From assembly GCF_034387475.1 (NCBI RefSeq), contig NZ_JAXCIL010000001.1, positions 3,038,001-3,102,000 of the forward strand: DNA of 64,000 nt. The letters are read 5' to 3'. The translations under genes and the position numbers were made by a program. Below are positions 47,964 through 62,360 of the stretch, piece by piece. Numbering within the stretch: position 1 is the first letter of the stretch; the number at the start of each line of letters is the position of its first letter. The notes under the pieces were generated by a model. The model ran no database searches and was not told the origin of the DNA. It saw only the letters and a list, made by a program, of their open reading frames with translations. This DNA is from Pseudomonas sp. Teo4 (lineage in GTDB: Bacteria; Pseudomonadota; Gammaproteobacteria; Pseudomonadales; Pseudomonadaceae).

Positions 47964-47991
47964 ATTGTACCGGTCTGAGGCGAAGTTACAA
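47964..47991 (-). promoter_or_regulatory. ffs promoter
   Basis: On the minus strand TTGTAA (47986-47991), 16 bp, then TACAAT (47964-47969). The predicted start is near 47957, leaving a leader of about 38 bases to be removed, as RNase P does for 4.5S RNA. Confidence 0.8.
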
Positions 47992-48041
47992 CCTCTTCAG
48001 TGAGAAAAAGTCATCATTTCTCAATGACTTGTCCTGACGCA

Positions 48042-48140
48042 CCGGCCTCATCGCCGACAAGCCGGCTCCCACGTGGACCGCGACGCCCTCAAGATCACCG
48101 CAGTACCTGTGGGAGCCGGCTTGCCGGCGATGAGGTCGGC
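48042..48140. repeat. REP inverted pair
   Basis: CCGGCCTCATCGCC(G)ACAAGCCGGCTCCCAC-type sequence and its inverse flank a spacer of about 40 bases, between ffs and the 3' end of ligA. Confidence 0.88.
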
Positions 48141-48164
48141 AAGGTCAAAACAAGACAATGCGCT

Positions 48165-50663
<2,499 letters not shown>

Positions 50664-50729
50664 AAACCAGGCAACGGCAATACCCGAACCAACCAGCACG
50701 CCCTCAGGCTGCTCTTTCGCTTGGATCTA

Positions 50730-51605
50730 TCAACGCTTCTGAGTCAGCGCACGGCGCTCGAACTCGACGATACGCTGGCGGTAGTGCTCGATAGTCTGGG
50801 CGGTCAGCACGCTGCGCTGGTCGTCCTTGAGCTCGCCATTGAGCTCATGGGCCAGCTTGCGCGCGGCGGCCACCATCACGTCGAAGGCCTGCTTCGGATG
50901 GCGCGGGCCTGGCAGACCAAGGAAGAAGCTCACGGCGCGGGTGCTGAAGTGGTCGATGTCGTCCAGGTCGAAGATGCCTGGCTTGACCGCGTTGGCCATC
51001 GAGAACAGCACCTCGCCATGACCGGCCATGCTTTCGTGACGGTGGAAAATGTCCATTTCGCCGAAACGCAGGCCGCTTTCGAGGATGTTCTGCAGCAGCG
51101 CCGGGCCTTTGAAACCACCTTCATCGCGGGAAATGACACTGATCACCAGCACTTCTTCGACAGGCGGCAGCTCTTTGGCCGCATTGCCGCTGGCGGCGAA
51201 ACCGCTGTTGCGGTTGTTGTCGGCAGCGAAGCTTTCATCGGCATCGTCGAACAGGTCCGGCTCACGCTGCTCGGCAACCAGGTTCAGGTCGCCCTGCGGG
51301 GCTTGCGCTGCACGCTTGTTGCGCTTGCCGGCCTTGGCAGGCTTGGGCTCGCGTTCACGCTCAGGTGCACTGACCGAAGGCAAGTCGCTCTCGTCCAGCT
51401 CTGGCTCTTTATGAGTGTCCAGCACCCGCGATGGGCCAAGCACCTCGGCACTGCCTTCTTCGTCCGGCAGGTTGGAGTAGCTGCGATCCAGACGGAACTT
51501 CAACTTGCCTTTACCGCCGCGCATGCGGCGCCAGCCGTCGAAAAGAATACCGGCGATGACAATGATGCCGATGACGATCAGCCACTCGCGCAGACCGATT
51601 TCCAT
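50730..51605 (-). CDS. zipA: Cell division protein ZipA
   Basis: This 291-residue protein has an N-terminal membrane anchor ([20 protein letters not shown]), a charged linker (about 30-150) and a C-terminal FtsZ-binding domain ([32 protein letters not shown]). The start is ATG 51605. It links FtsZ to the inner membrane at midcell. Confidence 0.95.
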   Translation of the reverse strand: MEIGLREWLIVIGIIVIAGILFDGWRRMRGGKGKLKFRLDRSYSNLPDEEGSAEVLGPSRVLDTHKEPELDESDLPSVSAPEREREPKPAKAGKRNKRAAQAPQGDLNLVAEQREPDLFDDADESFAADNNRNSGFAASGNAAKELPPVEEVLVISVISRDEGGFKGPALLQNILESGLRFGEMDIFHRHESMAGHGEVLFSMANAVKPGIFDLDDIDHFSTRAVSFFLGLPGPRHPKQAFDVMVAAARKLAHELNGELKDDQRSVLTAQTIEHYRQRIVEFERRALTQKR

Positions 51606-51808
51606 GTAATCCCGTGCCTCTATAAAAATATGCTTGAAAACAAAGGGTTCAAAGCCCTTTAACACGTGGCGCCAACTCTATGTTCTGACAGGCGTTTTAC
51701 CCACGCAAAAAACGAGTGACATTAAGCTAGCACGACCAAAGACAACTTTACACCGTCTGTCGCACATGGCGGGGCATTTGCCTACACATTCTGCCCTATC
51801 TTCGCTTA

Positions 51809-54800
51809 TCAGGCGTCGACCATGGCCAGCGCCTCCTCCACATCAACTGCAACAAGACGTGAGCAACCGGGCTCATGCATGGTCACCCCCATCAATTGAT
51901 CGGCCATCTCCATGGCAATCTTGTTATGGGTGATGTAAATGAATTGCACGCTTTCACTCATGTCCTTGACCAAACGGGCGTAGCGCCCGACGTTGGCATC
52001 GTCCAGCGGCGCGTCGACCTCGTCGAGCATGCAGAACGGTGCGGGGTTCAACTTGAAGATGGCAAACACCAGCGCAAGAGCGGTCAGTGCCTTCTCGCCG
52101 CCGGACAGCAGATGGATGGTGCTGTTCTTCTTGCCCGGCGGGCGCGCCATGATCGTCACCCCTGTATCGAGTAGATCTTCGCCCGTCAGTTCCAGGTAAG
52201 CGCTGCCGCCACCGAAAACTTTTGGAAAAAGTGCCTGTAATCCGGCATTTATCTGATCAAAGGTATCCTTGAAGCGGTTGCGGGTTTCCTTGTCGATCTT
52301 GCGGATGACGTTTTCCAGGGTCTCCAGCGCCTCGACCAGGTCGGCGTCCTGAGCGTCCAGATAGCGCTTGCGTTCGGACTGCTGCTCGTATTCTTCGATG
52401 GCGGCCAAGTTGATCGCGCCCAGACGCTGGATACGCGCCTCCATCTGCTCCAATTCCTGTTCCGTGCCCTGCTCGCTGGCTTCGGGTTCGAGCGTGGCAA
52501 GCACGCCTTGCAGATCGTAGCCATCGGCCAGCAGTTGCTCCTGCAGGGTCTTGCGGCGCACGTCCAGGCCCTGGCACTCCAGGCGCAGCTGTTCCAACTG
52601 GCCACGCAGCAGCTGGGCCTGCTGCTCGGCCTGGGTTCGGCGCTTCTCGGCGTCGCGTAGCTCGCGGTCGGCCTCGTCCATGTGCAGCCGTGCCTGGCGC
52701 ATTTCCTCGTCGACGCTCATGCGCCGCTCCAGCAACTCCTCCAGCTTCAGACGAAGCTCTTCCAGCGGGGCCTCGCCCTCCTCCAGGTTGAGGCTCAACT
52801 GTTCCTGACGCTCGCTCAGGCGCGCCGCTTGTTGCTCCAGACGCTCCAGAGCCTGGCGAGTGGAGTCGTGCTGGGCCCGCAACGAGCCAAGGCGCACGGC
52901 CAACTGATGGGCGTGATCCTTGTGCTGACGGGCTTCCTGACGAATACGGTCAAGGCCCTCGCGCAAGGTGTCGCGCCGGGCCATCAGCGCTTCGCGCTGT
53001 TCGGAGTCCTGCGCCATGACTTCAAGCGCCTCTTGCAGCACCAGGCGCGCTTCGCCCAGCTGTTCGTGCTCAAGGGCACGCTGCTCCTGCAGCTCGAGCA
53101 GCTCTTCCTGCAAACGGCTGCGGCGCAGCTCCAGCTGCTCGGCTCGGGCGCGGGCGGCTGACAGGCGCGACTTGAGCTCGCCGTGCTGACGGGTTTCTTC
53201 CTGGGTGCGGCGGCGCAGTTGCTCACGCTGTTCTTCGTGATCCAGTTGCTGCTCTCGCAGGGCCTGCAACTGCTGCTCCAGAAGCTCCAGCGCAGCCTCT
53301 TGCTCGCCCTGCTCCAAGCCCAGGCGCTCGATTTCCTGGCCACGGGCCAGCACCCCACCCTGGGCATCGCCGCCACGGCTGATACGCAAAAAGTGACGAC
53401 CGACCCAGTAGCCATCGCGGCTCACCAGGCTTTGGCCTTCGCCCAGCGAGGCTCGCAGGGCCAAGGCTTGAGCGAGGTCTTCCACTGGCTTGACCTGGGC
53501 CAGCCAAGGGGCAAGATCGGTTCGGCCTTCGACTTTTTCCAGCAGGCTGCCGGCCTGGCGCGCGCCCTCCTTGCTCGCAAGCAGCAAACGCAGCTCGCCC
53601 TGCTCCAGCTGGGTGAAATCGAGTTGGGCGAAATCGTTCACCAACACCGCTTGCAGGTCGGCGCCCAGCACCGTTTCGACGGCCAGCTCCCAGCCCGGCT
53701 CGACGCGCAACCCTTCGGCCAGCCGCGGCTGCTGGTCCAGGCCTTGTTCGCTCAACCACTGCGCGGTGCCGGCCCCTGGTTCGAGGGCAGCCTGCTGCAG
53801 GGCTTCAAGCGAGGCCAGCCGCCCGCCCAGGCGTTGCAGATCACCCTGCGCCTGTTGCTGCGACTGGGTAGCCTGTTGCAATTGCTCACGCACGCTTTCC
53901 AGGCGCTCGATCACCTGTTCTTCCGCCAATTGCAGCTCTTCAAGCAGCAACTCACTGCTGGCCAACTGCTCGCCCAGCGCAAGCATGTCGGCATCCTGCG
54001 GGTCGGCGCCCAACTGGTCGCGCTCCTCGCCGAGCTTGCGCTGGCGCTCAGCCATGCGTTCCAGGCTGGCCTCCAGCTGCTGCAGGCGTGCCTGCTGCAC
54101 CTCGGCCTGACGCCGCGGTTCGGCAGAGCGGGTATTGAAGCTGTCCCATTGCTCTTGCCAGCCATGCATGCCTTGCTCGGCTTCTTCCAGAACGGCGGCG
54201 GCTTCCTCGGCGGCGGCCAGGGTCAGCTCCTGTTCGGGCACCAGCATGTCCAGTTCTTCGCCCAGGGTGGCCAGCAAGGTGCGATCGTGGCCCAGGTGCG
54301 ACTCTGTCTCCAGGCGTGTGCGCTCGGCTTCCTTGAAGTCGTCCTGCAACTGGCGCAGGCGTTGCTGACCGTGCTGGATACTCTGCTCGACCCGGGCGAT
54401 GTCCCCGGCCACCGAGTAGAAGCGGCCTTGAACCTGATTGAAGCGCTCGGACAACTCATGGTGGCCATCACGCAAGCGCTCGATGCTGGCGTCGGCATTG
54501 CGTTGCTCGGCTACCAGCGCCTCGTGGGCCACATCCTGGTCGCCAATCACCGTCTCGCGCTGACGCACGCGCGCATCCAGGTCTCGCCAGCGCAAGGCCG
54601 ACAGGCGCGCCTTGAGCTGGCGCTCCTGTGCCTTGTACTCGCGGTATTTCTCGGCGGCCTGGGCCTGGCGGTGCAAGCGCTCCAGCTGGCGCTCCAACTC
54701 TTCGCGCAGGTCGGTCAGGCGCGCCAGGTTTTCCTGGGTACGACGGATGCGGTTCTCGGTCTCGCGACGGCGCTCCTTGTACTTGGAGATGCCAGCGGCT

Positions 54801-55297
54801 TCCTCGATGAAGTTGCGCAGCTCCTCGGGCTTGGCCTCGATCAGCTTGGAGATCATGCCCTGTTCGATGATCGAATAGCTGCGCGGCCCCAGGCCCGTGC
54901 CCAGGAAGATATCGGTGATATCACGCCGACGGCACTTGGCGCCGTTCAGGTAATAGGTGTTCTGCCCGTCGCGGGTAACCTTGCGGCGGATGGAGATTTC
55001 GGCGTAGGCGGCGTATTCGCCCACCAAGGTGTTGTCGCTGTTGTCGAACACCAGTTCGATGCTGGCCTGGCTCACTGGCTTGCGGCTGGTGGAGCCGTTG
55101 AAGATGACATCGGTCATCGACTCGCCACGCAGGTTCTTCGCCGAGCTTTCGCCCATCACCCAGCGCACCGCATCGATGATGTTCGACTTGCCGCAGCCAT
55201 TGGGGCCGACCACGGCCGCCATGTTGCTGGGGAAGTTGACCGTGGTGGGGTCGACGAACGACTTGAACCCGGCCAGGCGAATGCACTTGAGGCGCAT
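51809..55297 (-). CDS. smc: Chromosome partition protein SMC
   Basis: This 1162-residue ATPase has Walker A GPNGCGKSNIID at the N-terminus and two long coiled coils (about 170-500 and 660-1000). A hinge lies near residue 510-650 (GTAQWLSEQGLDQQPRLAEG, AVLVNDFAQL). The C-terminal signature LLSGGEKALTALAL and Walker B CMLDEVDAPLDD complete it. It is full length. It starts 3 bp after the GntR gene on the same strand. Confidence 0.97.
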   Translation of the reverse strand: MRLKCIRLAGFKSFVDPTTVNFPSNMAAVVGPNGCGKSNIIDAVRWVMGESSAKNLRGESMTDVIFNGSTSRKPVSQASIELVFDNSDNTLVGEYAAYAEISIRRKVTRDGQNTYYLNGAKCRRRDITDIFLGTGLGPRSYSIIEQGMISKLIEAKPEELRNFIEEAAGISKYKERRRETENRIRRTQENLARLTDLREELERQLERLHRQAQAAEKYREYKAQERQLKARLSALRWRDLDARVRQRETVIGDQDVAHEALVAEQRNADASIERLRDGHHELSERFNQVQGRFYSVAGDIARVEQSIQHGQQRLRQLQDDFKEAERTRLETESHLGHDRTLLATLGEELDMLVPEQELTLAAAEEAAAVLEEAEQGMHGWQEQWDSFNTRSAEPRRQAEVQQARLQQLEASLERMAERQRKLGEERDQLGADPQDADMLALGEQLASSELLLEELQLAEEQVIERLESVREQLQQATQSQQQAQGDLQRLGGRLASLEALQQAALEPGAGTAQWLSEQGLDQQPRLAEGLRVEPGWELAVETVLGADLQAVLVNDFAQLDFTQLEQGELRLLLASKEGARQAGSLLEKVEGRTDLAPWLAQVKPVEDLAQALALRASLGEGQSLVSRDGYWVGRHFLRISRGGDAQGGVLARGQEIERLGLEQGEQEAALELLEQQLQALREQQLDHEEQREQLRRRTQEETRQHGELKSRLSAARARAEQLELRRSRLQEELLELQEQRALEHEQLGEARLVLQEALEVMAQDSEQREALMARRDTLREGLDRIRQEARQHKDHAHQLAVRLGSLRAQHDSTRQALERLEQQAARLSERQEQLSLNLEEGEAPLEELRLKLEELLERRMSVDEEMRQARLHMDEADRELRDAEKRRTQAEQQAQLLRGQLEQLRLECQGLDVRRKTLQEQLLADGYDLQGVLATLEPEASEQGTEQELEQMEARIQRLGAINLAAIEEYEQQSERKRYLDAQDADLVEALETLENVIRKIDKETRNRFKDTFDQINAGLQALFPKVFGGGSAYLELTGEDLLDTGVTIMARPPGKKNSTIHLLSGGEKALTALALVFAIFKLNPAPFCMLDEVDAPLDDANVGRYARLVKDMSESVQFIYITHNKIAMEMADQLMGVTMHEPGCSRLVAVDVEEALAMVDA

Positions 55298-55300
55298 CGG

Positions 55301-55960
55301 TCAGCCCTTGGCCAACGCCGCCAGCACCAGTTCGCAGCTGCGCTGGCCGTAGGCGGTGAGCACCTCGCGGATGCGCGGCAGGTCGCGGGCGACCACAGCG
55401 TCGAGCAAACGGGCGAACAGGTCCAGGTAATCGATCATGTTGGCCTTGCGCTGGTCCAGGGCCAGGTAATAGGCACGGCTCATGGCCGGCTGCAGGTTCT
55501 CGACGGTTTCCTGCAGGTAGGGGTTGTCAGCGAACGGATACGCCGCACGCATCACGGCAAAACTTTCAGCCACGAAGGCCTTGATGTCCTGCTCGCCATG
55601 GGCGTGGCGCAAACGCTGCTGGATGCCCAAAAACGGCATCAGGTCGCTGTCGGTGCGCCATTTTTGCGCAACGGCGTTGCCCAATAGAATGTAGAACTCG
55701 CTCATCAAGCTGCACAGACTGCGCACGCTGCGCTCATCCAGTTCGGTCACATGGGCGCCACGACGCGGCAGGATCGCTACCAGATGGCGACGTTCGAGGA
55801 TCAGCAGCGCTTCACGCACCGAACCACGGCTGACATTCAGCGCTTGGGTAACCTTCTGCTCCTGGATGCGTTCTCCCGGCGCGAGTTCGCCGCGGATGAT
55901 CCGCTCGGCCAGGTAGTCGGCGATCTGCTCGGAGAGGCTGTCCGGCGCCTTGAACGTCAT
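55301..55960 (-). CDS. GntR/FadR-family transcription regulator
   Basis: This 219-residue protein has an N-terminal GntR winged helix (LSEQIADYLAERIIRGELAP, VTQALNVSRGSVREALLILE) and a C-terminal all-helical FCD ligand domain. It is divergent from xdhA, and the intergenic region holds two GACC/GGTC dyads, so control of purine catabolism is likely. The stop lies 3 bp before smc, an unusual pairing with a housekeeping gene. Confidence 0.9.
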   Translation of the reverse strand: MTFKAPDSLSEQIADYLAERIIRGELAPGERIQEQKVTQALNVSRGSVREALLILERRHLVAILPRRGAHVTELDERSVRSLCSLMSEFYILLGNAVAQKWRTDSDLMPFLGIQQRLRHAHGEQDIKAFVAESFAVMRAAYPFADNPYLQETVENLQPAMSRAYYLALDQRKANMIDYLDLFARLLDAVVARDLPRIREVLTAYGQRSCELVLAALAKG

Positions 55961-56138
55961 GGTTTTCCTTCAAAATCATTGAACTGGGGACAAGGGCGCG
56001 ATTGTAGCGCACTTGCAGACCAATCGAGCAGTGGGACCACAGGCTTTGTTGGCATCGCTGGATACCCTGAACGGCGGCCCGATCTATGCTTAGGAAAAGG
56101 ACTGGTTCGGTGGAATCGGGTGGGGTGCAAATAATTTC

Positions 56139-56190
56139 CTGACCTTTGGGTCAGAAAAATATTGACCTGGAGGTCAGCCCTGCTTAGAGT
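56139..56190 (+). promoter_or_regulatory. xdhA promoter with doubled operator
   Basis: Two dyads, CTGACC-TTTG-GGTCAG (56139-56154) and TGACC-TGGA-GGTCA (56163-56176), have centres 23 bp apart. The second overlaps a -35 TTGACC (56162-56167), and TAGAGT (56185-56190) follows after 17 bp. This looks like repressor control of xdhABC-guaD by the divergent GntR protein or another purine-responsive regulator. Confidence 0.7.
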
Positions 56191-56229
56191 CCGCCCGAAC
56201 AACAATAAAACCATTGCGAGGCCTTCCCC

Positions 56230-57676
<1,447 letters not shown>

Positions 57677-57684
<8 letters not shown>

Positions 57685-60076
57685 CCATCACGCCGTCAAG
57701 AGCCAGGCCGAGATGGCCGAACTGTTCAGCCAGGACCTCACCACCGGGGTTGGCCGCAGCGTCAAGCACGACAGTGCCGACAAGCACGTGTCCGGCGAAG
57801 CGGTGTACATCGATGACCGTCTGGAATTTCCCAACCAGCTGCACGTCTATGCCCGTACGTCCGACCGCGCCCATGCGCGCATCCTGCGCATCGACACCAC
57901 GCCGTGCTATGCCTTCGAAGGCGTGCGCATCGCCATCACCCACGAAGACATCCCGGGCCTGAAGGACATCGGCCCGGTGGTCGCCGGTGACCCGCTGCTG
58001 GCCATCGACAAGGTCGAGTTCTTCGGCCAGCCGGTGCTCGCCGTGGCTGCCCGTGACCTTGAGACCGCACGCCGCGCAGCGATGGCCGCCATCGTCGAGT
58101 ACGAGGACCTGGAGCCGGTGCTGGACGTGGTCGAAGCGTTTCGCAAGAAGCACTTCGTACTCGACAGCCACACCCATCAGCGTGGCGATTCAGTCGCCGC
58201 CCTGGCCAGCGCCCCGCATCGCCTGCAGGGCACCTTGCACATCGGCGGCCAGGAACACTTCTACCTGGAAACCCAGATTTCCTCGGTGATGCCCACCGAA
58301 GATGGCGGCATGATCGTTTACTGTTCGACGCAGAACCCCACCGAGGTCCAGAAACTGGTCGCCGAAGTGCTGGACGTGCCGATGAACAAGATCGTGCTCG
58401 ACATGCGCCGCATGGGCGGCGGCTTTGGCGGCAAGGAAACCCAGGCCGCCAGCCCGGCCTGCCTGTGTGCGGTGGTCGCTCGCCTGACCGGGCAGCCGAC
58501 CAAGATGCGCCTGCCGCGGGTCGAAGACATGACCATGACCGGCAAACGCCACCCGTTCTATGTCGAGTACGACGTGGGCTTCGACGATGACGGCCGCCTG
58601 CACGGCATCAATTTCGACCTGGCCGGCAACTGCGGCTATTCCCCGGACCTGTCCGGTTCGATCGTCGACCGCGCCATGTTCCACTCCGACAACGCCTACT
58701 ACCTGGGCGATGCCACCGTGCACGGCCACCGCTGCAAGACCAACACCGCCTCGAACACCGCCTACCGTGGTTTCGGTGGCCCGCAGGGCATGGTCGCCAT
58801 CGAGCAGGTGATGGACCACATTGCCCGCCACCTGGGCCGCGATCCGCTGGCGGTGCGCAAGGCCAACTACTACGGCAAGACCGAGCGCAACGTCACCCAT
58901 TACTACCAGACGGTCGAGCACAACATGCTCGAAGAGATGACCGCGGAACTGGAAGCCAGCAGCGACTATGCCGAGCGCCGCGAGTCGATCCGTCGTTTCA
59001 ACGCCAACAGCCCGATTCTCAAGAAAGGCCTGGCGCTGACGCCAGTCAAGTTCGGCATCTCGTTCACCGCCACCTTCCTCAACCAGGCCGGTGCGCTGAT
59101 CCACATCTACACCGACGGCAGCATCCACCTGAACCACGGCGGTACCGAGATGGGCCAAGGCTTGAACACCAAGGTCGCCCAGGTGGTGGCCGAGGTGTTC
59201 CAGGTCGACTTCAGCCGCATTCAGATCACCGCCACCAACACTGACAAAGTGCCCAACACTTCGCCGACCGCCGCCTCCAGCGGCGCCGACCTGAACGGCA
59301 AGGCGGCGCAGAATGCCGCCGAAATTCTCAAGAAGCGCCTGACCGAGTTCGCCGCCCGGCACTACCAGGTCACCGAAGAAGACGTGGAGTTCCGCAACGG
59401 CCATGTGCGGGTGCGCGACCAGATCGTCAGCTTCGAACAGCTGGTGCAGCTGGCGTACTTCGCCCAGGTTTCGCTGTCCACCACCGGTTTCTACCGCACC
59501 CCGAAAATCTACTACGACCGCAGCCAGGCGCGTGGCCGGCCGTTCTACTACTTCGCCTTCGGCGCCGCGTGTGTGGAAGTGATCGTCGACACCCTGACCG
59601 GCGAGTACAAAATGTTGCGTGCCGACATCCTGCACGACGTCGGCGACTCGCTGAACCCGGCCATCGACATCGGCCAGGTGGAAGGCGGCTTCATCCAGGG
59701 CATGGGCTGGCTCACCACCGAGGAACTGGTGTGGAACGCCAAGGGCAAGCTGATGACCAACGGCCCGGCCAGCTACAAGATCCCGGCAGTGGCCGACATG
59801 CCGCTGGACCTGCGAGTGAAACTGGTCGAGAACCGCAAGAACCCGGAAGACACCGTGTTCCACTCCAAAGCCGTGGGCGAGCCACCGTTCATGCTCGGCA
59901 TCGCTGCCTGGTGCGCGATCAAGGATGCCGTGGCCAGCATCGCCGACTACCGCGAGCAGCCGAACATCGATGCGCCGGCGACGCCGGAGCGGGTGTTGTG
60001 GGGTTGTGAGCAGATGCGCAAGGCCGTAGCTGTCGAGCAGCCCACCGCCCAGGAAATGGAAACCGTGACGCACTGA
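57677..60076 (+). CDS. xdhB: Xanthine dehydrogenase large (molybdopterin) subunit
   Basis: This 799-residue molybdenum hydroxylase subunit has the Moco motif GGGFGGKETQ near residue 250, substrate-pocket AYRGFGGPQG and the catalytic Glu region KAVGEPPFML near the C-terminus. It oxidises hypoxanthine and xanthine to urate. A REP pair and xdhC follow. Confidence 0.97.
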
Positions 60077-60088
60077 CAGTGCGAAACC

Positions 60089-60162
60089 CTGTGGGAGTGG
60101 GTTCACCCGCGAATGCGGCGGCGAATGCATCATCGCATTCGCGGGTAAACCCGCTCCCACAG
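60089..60162. repeat. REP inverted pair between xdhB and xdhC
   Basis: CTGTGGGAGTGGGTTCACCC and CGGGTAAACCCGCTCCCACAG form inverted copies with an inner GCGAATGC/GCATTCGC stem. It lies inside the operon and could lower downstream expression. Confidence 0.85.
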
Positions 60163-60193
60163 TGCCCGCGGCGCAACGTAGAGAGGTTGCATC

Positions 60194-61039
60194 ATGCACC
60201 AATGGATCAACGCCCTCGCCGACCACCAGTCCCGCGGCGAACCCTGCGTCCTGGTGACCATCATCGAGGAACGCGGCTCCACGCCTCGTAATGCTGGCTC
60301 GAAGATGGTCGTTAGCGCCAGCGCCCTGTATGACACCATCGGCGGCGGCCACCTGGAATACAAGGCCCTGCACATCGCCCGGCAGATGCTCGAGGAGCAC
60401 CGCACCACCCCGCACCTGGAGCGCTTCAGCCTTGGCGCCAGCCTCGGCCAGTGCTGCGGTGGCGTCACCGTGCTGCTGTTCGAGCCCATGGCCGCGGTGC
60501 AGGCACACATCGCGGTATTCGGTGCGGGCCATGTCGGCCGTGCTCTGGTACCCTTGCTCGCCGCACTACCCTGCAAGGTGCGTTGGATCGATTCACGCGA
60601 GCAGGAATTCCCCGAACTCATCCCCAACGGGGTGAGCAAAGTCGTCAGCGAGGAACCGGTCGACGAAGTGGCCGACCTGCCAGCAGGTTGCTACTGCATC
60701 GTCATGACCCATAACCACCAGCTCGACCTGGAACTGACCGCCGCCATTCTCAAGCGCAACGATTTCACCTGGTTCGGCCTGATCGGCTCGAAGACCAAAC
60801 GGGTCAAGTTCGAGCACCGCCTGCGCGAGCGCGGCTATGACGATGCCGTCATGGCACGCATGCGCTGCCCGATGGGCCTGGCCGAGGTCAAGGGCAAGCT
60901 GCCGATCGAGATCGCCGTGTCGATTGCCGCGGAAATCATTGCCACCTACAACGCCTGCTTTGGCCAGCACGATGCTGCCGCCAACGCCGGCCCCATTGCC
61001 CAGTTGCTGCCGCCCTCTCGGCGCAGCCAAGCTATTTGA
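60194..61039 (+). CDS. xdhC: Xanthine dehydrogenase accessory protein XdhC
   Basis: This 281-residue Moco-insertion chaperone has an N-terminal XdhC/CoxI domain (VLVTIIEERGSTPRNAGSKM) and a Rossmann XdhC_C domain (AVFGAGHVGRALVPLLA, WFGLIGSKTKRVKFEHRLRE). It protects and inserts sulfurated Moco into XdhB. It lies 10 bp before guaD. Confidence 0.95.
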   Translation: MHQWINALADHQSRGEPCVLVTIIEERGSTPRNAGSKMVVSASALYDTIGGGHLEYKALHIARQMLEEHRTTPHLERFSLGASLGQCCGGVTVLLFEPMAAVQAHIAVFGAGHVGRALVPLLAALPCKVRWIDSREQEFPELIPNGVSKVVSEEPVDEVADLPAGCYCIVMTHNHQLDLELTAAILKRNDFTWFGLIGSKTKRVKFEHRLRERGYDDAVMARMRCPMGLAEVKGKLPIEIAVSIAAEIIATYNACFGQHDAAANAGPIAQLLPPSRRSQAI

Positions 61040-61049
61040 CGAGTGTTTT

Positions 61050-62354
61050 ATGACTGCAACCCGCAAAGCCTACCGTGCCGCCATCCTGCACAGCATCGCC
61101 GACCCGGCCGAGGTCGGCCTGGAGGCGTCCCACGAATACTACGAGGACGGTCTGCTGGTGATCGACGATGGCCGCATCGCCGCCCTTGGCCATGCCAGCG
61201 AGCTGCTGCCAACTCTGGACGCCGGCATCGAGGTGGTACACCACCAGGACGCCCTGATCACCCCAGGTTTCATCGACACCCATATCCATTTCCCACAGAC
61301 CGGCATGATCGGCTCCTACGGCGAACAGCTGCTGGACTGGCTGAACACCTACACCTTCCCGTGCGAGAAGCAGTTTGCCGACAAGGCCCACGCCGACCAG
61401 GTGGCGAAGATCTTCCTCAAGGAACTGCTGCGCAACGGCACCACCACCGCCCTGGTGTTCGGCAGTGTGCACCCTGAGTCGGTCAACGCGCTGTTCGAAG
61501 AGGCCGAGCGCCTGGACCTGCGCCTGATCGCCGGCAAGGTGATGATGGACCGCAATGCCCCCGACTACCTGACCGATACCGCCGAATCCGGCTACACCGA
61601 GAGCAAGGCACTGATCGAGCGCTGGCATGGCAAGGGCCGCCTGCACTATGCAGTCACCCCACGTTTCGCGCCAACCAGCACCCCGGAACAGCTCACCCTG
61701 GCCGGCCAGTTGCTCAAAGAGCACCCAGGCGTGTACATGCACACGCACCTGTCCGAGAACCTCAAGGAAATCGAGTGGGTCAAGGCGCTGTTCCCGGAGC
61801 AGAAAGGCTATCTGGACGTCTACGACCACTTCGAACTGCTGGGCGAACGCTCGGTGTTCGCCCATGGTGTGCACTTGTGCGACGAGGAGTGCCAGCGCCT
61901 GTCCGAGACCGGCTCGGCGATTGCCTTCTGCCCGACCTCCAACCTGTTCCTGGGCAGCGGCCTGTTCAATTTGCCCCAGGCCGAGCGCTTCAAGGTCAAC
62001 GTGGGCCTGGGTACCGACGTGGGCGCCGGCACCAGTTTCTCGCTGCTCAACACTCTCAACGAAGCCTACAAGGTGATGCAACTGCAGGGCGCCCGCCTGC
62101 ACCCTTACAAGTCGCTGTACCTGGCCACCCTTGGCGGCGCCCGCGCACTGCGCCTGGACGACCGCATCGGCAGCCTGCGCCCAGGCAATGATGCCGACTT
62201 CGTGGTGCTCGACTACAAGGCCACGCCGCTGCTGGACTACCGCATTCAGCAGTCCAACAGCATCGAGGAAACCCTGTTCGTGCTTACCACTCTGGGTGAC
62301 GACCGCACCGTGCGCGAAACCTATGCCGCCGGGCGCTGCGTACACCAACGCTAA
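61050..62354 (+). CDS. guaD: Guanine deaminase
   Basis: This 434-residue amidohydrolase has metal-binding FIDTHIHFPQ, a later MHTHLSEN, VFAHGVHLCDEE and the Asp in NVGLGTDVGAGTSFS. It converts guanine to xanthine, the substrate of the dehydrogenase encoded upstream. The start is ATG 61050 with GACGAG upstream. It converges on the next gene with only 6 bp between stops. Confidence 0.96.
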   Translation: MTATRKAYRAAILHSIADPAEVGLEASHEYYEDGLLVIDDGRIAALGHASELLPTLDAGIEVVHHQDALITPGFIDTHIHFPQTGMIGSYGEQLLDWLNTYTFPCEKQFADKAHADQVAKIFLKELLRNGTTTALVFGSVHPESVNALFEEAERLDLRLIAGKVMMDRNAPDYLTDTAESGYTESKALIERWHGKGRLHYAVTPRFAPTSTPEQLTLAGQLLKEHPGVYMHTHLSENLKEIEWVKALFPEQKGYLDVYDHFELLGERSVFAHGVHLCDEECQRLSETGSAIAFCPTSNLFLGSGLFNLPQAERFKVNVGLGTDVGAGTSFSLLNTLNEAYKVMQLQGARLHPYKSLYLATLGGARALRLDDRIGSLRPGNDADFVVLDYKATPLLDYRIQQSNSIEETLFVLTTLGDDRTVRETYAAGRCVHQR

Positions 62355-62360
62355 GACGCG

